Source: Lineus longissimus (lineage: Eukaryota; Nemertea; Pilidiophora; Heteronemertea; Lineidae). From it: a stretch of DNA of 64,000 bases. Positions 61,016 through 64,000 of the stretch are shown piece after piece. The translations under genes were made by a program, and so were the position numbers. A model generated the notes under the pieces. The model was not told where the DNA came from. It was given only the letters and a program-made list of their open reading frames with translations, and did no database searches. The stretch's first letter is position 1; each line of letters begins with the position of its first letter. Location of the stretch: the NCBI RefSeq assembly GCF_910592395.1, contig NC_088310.1, positions 11,479,501 through 11,543,500 of the forward strand, in the 5' to 3' direction.

Positions 61016-62897
61016 AATAAGTACCGGTATTATACAAATGTTGCATGTCGTCCAGGACTTAAACTTTTAGATACCTTCAATGTTGTGTCTATATTTAATC
61101 CCAAACGGTTGCATATGAAAGCATTTTCTTTTCAAGTTTTGTGAACTGATATAGTGATAATGCACCGAATGGCTAAAGGATTCCTTTAAACTCTGGTGTC
61201 CCCTCAGCATGCGCAGCTGTTGAAAAGTGCTGGCATCTATTTGGAAAGTGATGTAGTCTCACTCTGAATTAATGAATTGTATGTGGCCCGGTGAACACTG
61301 CACTCTTTGCTGTAGTCCGAACATCCCCACAGCCCTTTGTACTCACTTCAAAGGCCTACAATCTCCACAATATAAGATTCATACGCATAATACGACTTAC
61401 ATCTACATGTATTTGTCATATCTATCCTAGAGTTGTAAATATTGGGGAGAATAGTATCTGTTCCGTTTTTATTGATACACCCTGTATTTTAGCCTAGGGT
61501 GCTTTCTTATTGAACCGGACATGCGGTCTTTTCGTGAGCCCTACTACTGAAAGTGCATGATTTCGTGCACAGTCTTGCATGGTTATGGGTTTTATGTAGT
61601 TACCATCACTTGATGCGCACTCCCCACAGCATGTATTGTAAATGATTTCCTCCATAGCCTTATTTAGCAAAGGTACTGATATACAGTTAGGGTTTTTTAA
61701 TTGTTGTCGCAAAGTTCTATTTCGGTCAGATTAGAATATATACAACAAAGATATTTTGATCGATGAAACCAACTCAAAATAGCTATACTGTTCAACCGTG
61801 ATACAATTAAATTCAGTATGCACAAGCATACTCAAATATCTAGCGCTTTCTTAGTTTTCCAGGGAATTGTTGACAGGAAAATTTGTGTTAACGCCTAGTT
61901 TGGAAATATATAGTATGAATATTGAGTTTACGAGTCATGTGCATATTTTATGTTTAGAGTTCTCGTGTAGAAGGCATGCAGTTATGTTATGGATAGCAAG
62001 ATAACACCTTAATCATCTCGACGTGAGTTCTTAACGGATAAATTATATCTTGGGTATAACGGGCAACTGTATTTATATTCCAGGGCCGTATTTAGAGGGG
62101 GAGGGGGGGGGGGGGTGGGTGCGGGCTGCTGGGGACATCACCAAATAGCATGTTTTTTTAATGCAGATTTGGGCCCTTTTGGGAAACAATTTGGTGTTCT
62201 GCCCGCCCCCTGCCCCCACGACCAAAATGTTCAATACGGTCCTGTGTTCAGGTTAACAAGAGTGCAAACTCGTCCTCATGCAGCGGTCGATGCGAACACT
62301 GTACCCCACCTTGTTCTGGCGATCGACACTTGGTCGCCACCTTAAAAATACTTTCTTCATCCAAGATTACACTCATCACCTAGGATATTATTACTGTTCG
62401 TAACGAAAACACCGACTCCAGCGAATATGGTGAACGGTTTGGCCAGGAGGTCACCATCACCATTGTGCAAACTTAGATCACTCAGAGAGGCCAATGAAAA
62501 CCACACATAATATGCGATACTGCTTTGCTTACTTTCTGACCTAAAACAGCCTCTTGCATAGTCGTGCGATATCTTTAGAGCGGACATTTCACAACATTTC
62601 GTTGGCGCCAGAAAATCGACATTTCACAAATACAAATGACAGAAAATCGACGGACGTTTAATTTCGACAATCCACAGTAAGATTTATTAACTTTTTTCAA
62701 CTGGTCGCCAAGAACGATAGTCGGTAGAAAAAGTTAGAACTCCCGAGGGATCGAAGCCAATTCGTGGTCGATCAGGCGTCGAACCATCAAAAAGGGCATA
62801 CACTACATAATTTGTTCGGGGACGGTATTGTATTAAACCAGTGAGAGTTGATGAACAAGTGTATAGCACTTCTCTTATCTATTGGATTGAGACAAGT
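61016..62897. other. Upstream region of the GPCR gene, no other gene seen
   Basis: Includes a G-homopolymer at about 62098-62115 and AT-rich sequence. No splice-linked 5' exon of the receptor was identified. Confidence 0.4.
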
Positions 62898-63875
62898 ATG
62901 GCAAACACCGATGATCCTGGCTATACGAATGGTTCTGCTCATCTGTTTTTGTTGATCGGCTCCCGCTATGTGATGCCTACCATTGTTATTTTCGGATGTA
63001 TCAGCAACACATTTGTATTAGTTCTATTGTCTTTACCACGATATAGAAAGAATGTTAGTTGTTTTTATTTGCGCGTTCTTGCCTTTTTCGACACTCTCAC
63101 TTTGTTGGGTATCGGCTCAGTTATCATTGAAAACAGCATGAACACCATGGTGGAGATCTTTGGATACAGGTTCTGTGCGACCGTAAGTTTCGCGTCCAAC
63201 TTCACACCTGAAATGTCATCGTGGACCATTGTCGCTATTACCCTAACACGGTTTATAGCAGTTGTTTTCCCTTTAAAAGCGGCAGTTTGGGTTTCTCTGA
63301 AATCAGCAATGGTGTACCTATTGATACTTTTGATAGTGATGTTTTCTTTCGCCATTCCCGATTTAATCTTTAGTAGAGCAAAGCTCGGTGGCACATCCGA
63401 CCCTTGGCTGTGCGTAATAGATCTTCTGGAAGACACAGTCTACATTTATGATTTCTCACACTCAGTTTTATCTTTTATCCTACCATTTTTTCTTATACTT
63501 ATTTTGAATCTATACATTATGATTATAATAAAAAGAAGGAAATCTGACTTAAATCTATCGCAACAAAATATTGCAGGAAATAAGGATGATGCGACGGTCA
63601 TGCTGATGGTAATGGTTGTGACAGGGTTTTTCTTGTTTTCCACATTACCTTTTGTATTATTTTTTTTGTTTTGGCAACTTGTGCCGTTCTCTTTACCAAT
63701 CAAGCTCGTTAGAATGCAAAATATAGTTTACGTCATTGTTGTATTATTCCTTTCAATCAACTATTCCATCAACTTTTTCCTATATTTCATTACTAGTCGA
63801 CGATTTCGTCAGGATTTCTATTCAGTAATGCTGTGCAAGTTCGTACTGAAGACTAAAAAACATGCACTGAGATAA
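62898..63875 (+). CDS. Class A G-protein-coupled receptor, neuropeptide-receptor-like, single exon
   Basis: 325 residues from ATG 62898 (MANTDDPGYTNGS). The frame upstream to 62841 lacks an ATG, so this start is preferred. An N-glycosylation site NGS (11-13) lies before TM1. Seven hydrophobic helices are clear. Landmarks: SNTFVLVLL with Asn37 in TM1; LAFFD with Asp65 in TM2; Cys93 and Cys172 for the extracellular disulfide; TRF (117-119) followed by IAVVFP in place of DRY; Pro196 in TM5; a basic loop KRRK; FSTLP with Pro251 in TM6; and NYSINFFLY (288-296) in place of NPxxY, then RRFRQDF (301-307) as helix 8. The layout is that of invertebrate FMRFamide/thyrotropin-releasing-hormone-like orphan peptide receptors, which are often intronless. 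The ligand cannot be read from sequence. Confidence 0.9.
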   Translation: MANTDDPGYTNGSAHLFLLIGSRYVMPTIVIFGCISNTFVLVLLSLPRYRKNVSCFYLRVLAFFDTLTLLGIGSVIIENSMNTMVEIFGYRFCATVSFASNFTPEMSSWTIVAITLTRFIAVVFPLKAAVWVSLKSAMVYLLILLIVMFSFAIPDLIFSRAKLGGTSDPWLCVIDLLEDTVYIYDFSHSVLSFILPFFLILILNLYIMIIIKRRKSDLNLSQQNIAGNKDDATVMLMVMVVTGFFLFSTLPFVLFFLFWQLVPFSLPIKLVRMQNIVYVIVVLFLSINYSINFFLYFITSRRFRQDFYSVMLCKFVLKTKKHALR

Positions 63876-64000
63876 AAGATAAAATCCAGGGATAGAAATG
63901 CATATATAAATTATGCGCTTACCAAATCTAATATTTTGAGTTAATTTTGAATTGATAATATGGCATTTCCATATGATTATCATTGTCGAGAAGTAACCTC

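Overview
This is eukaryotic, intron-containing, AT-rich DNA with no bacterial-style gene packing. GT/AG splice sites, microsatellites, many short inverted-repeat elements, pogo-like and LINE-like remnants, frequent AGGCCTA and ACATGTA words, and an intronless peptide-receptor-like GPCR suggest a marine invertebrate animal, plausibly a lophotrochozoan. The lineage is inference only.

The largest gene I can reconstruct is on the minus strand and occupies most of the left two thirds. It starts with a signal-peptide exon at 46.0 kb and continues through exons at 28.2, 25.6, 14.0, 11.5, 7.1, 6.2 and 5.7 kb. After the signal exon the exons come in pairs: an A exon (about 95-98 codons, phase 1 to 0) and a B exon (about 48-56 codons, phase 0 to 1). 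Each pair encodes a domain of about 150 residues with a cysteine near each end, which looks like a divergent discoidin/galactose-binding-type module. Three complete modules and the first half of a fourth are visible. The introns carry most of the mobile DNA listed below.

Mobile DNA: 0.7-5.1 kb holds a LINE-type reverse transcriptase remnant, a MITE and two homologous degenerate coding pieces in opposite orientation. 7-15 kb holds MITEs. 15306-17570 is a very young, complete, non-autonomous LTR retrotransposon with its own intact ORF and no polymerase. 17.6-18.4 kb holds two fold-back elements. 21144-24028, 30687-32720 and 32726-34854 are three pogo-like DNA transposons with TIRs and TA target sites; the last two lie three bases apart. 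Only the third keeps an open transposase frame, and its first catalytic Asp is Asn. 24100-25211 is an element with an imperfect 9-bp target duplication. 28448-29410 is a deleted IS630/Tc1-type element. 37-40.5 kb holds CATATGGG-rich MITEs, a (GAC)n repeat and a recent 623-bp tandem duplication of a terminal exon. 47.0-49.1 kb holds a GC-rich inverted-repeat element and a second LINE remnant. 50.6-57.2 kb holds four further TIR or fold-back elements.

On the right, a plus-strand gene of unknown function is represented by a long exon (57329-58325) and a phase-compatible exon (59073-59280). A possible first exon of another gene lies on the minus strand at 60.2 kb. The window closes with an intact class A GPCR gene at 62898-63875.

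No rRNA, tRNA or CRISPR was recognised. Intergenic and intronic stretches without recognisable content are listed as such.
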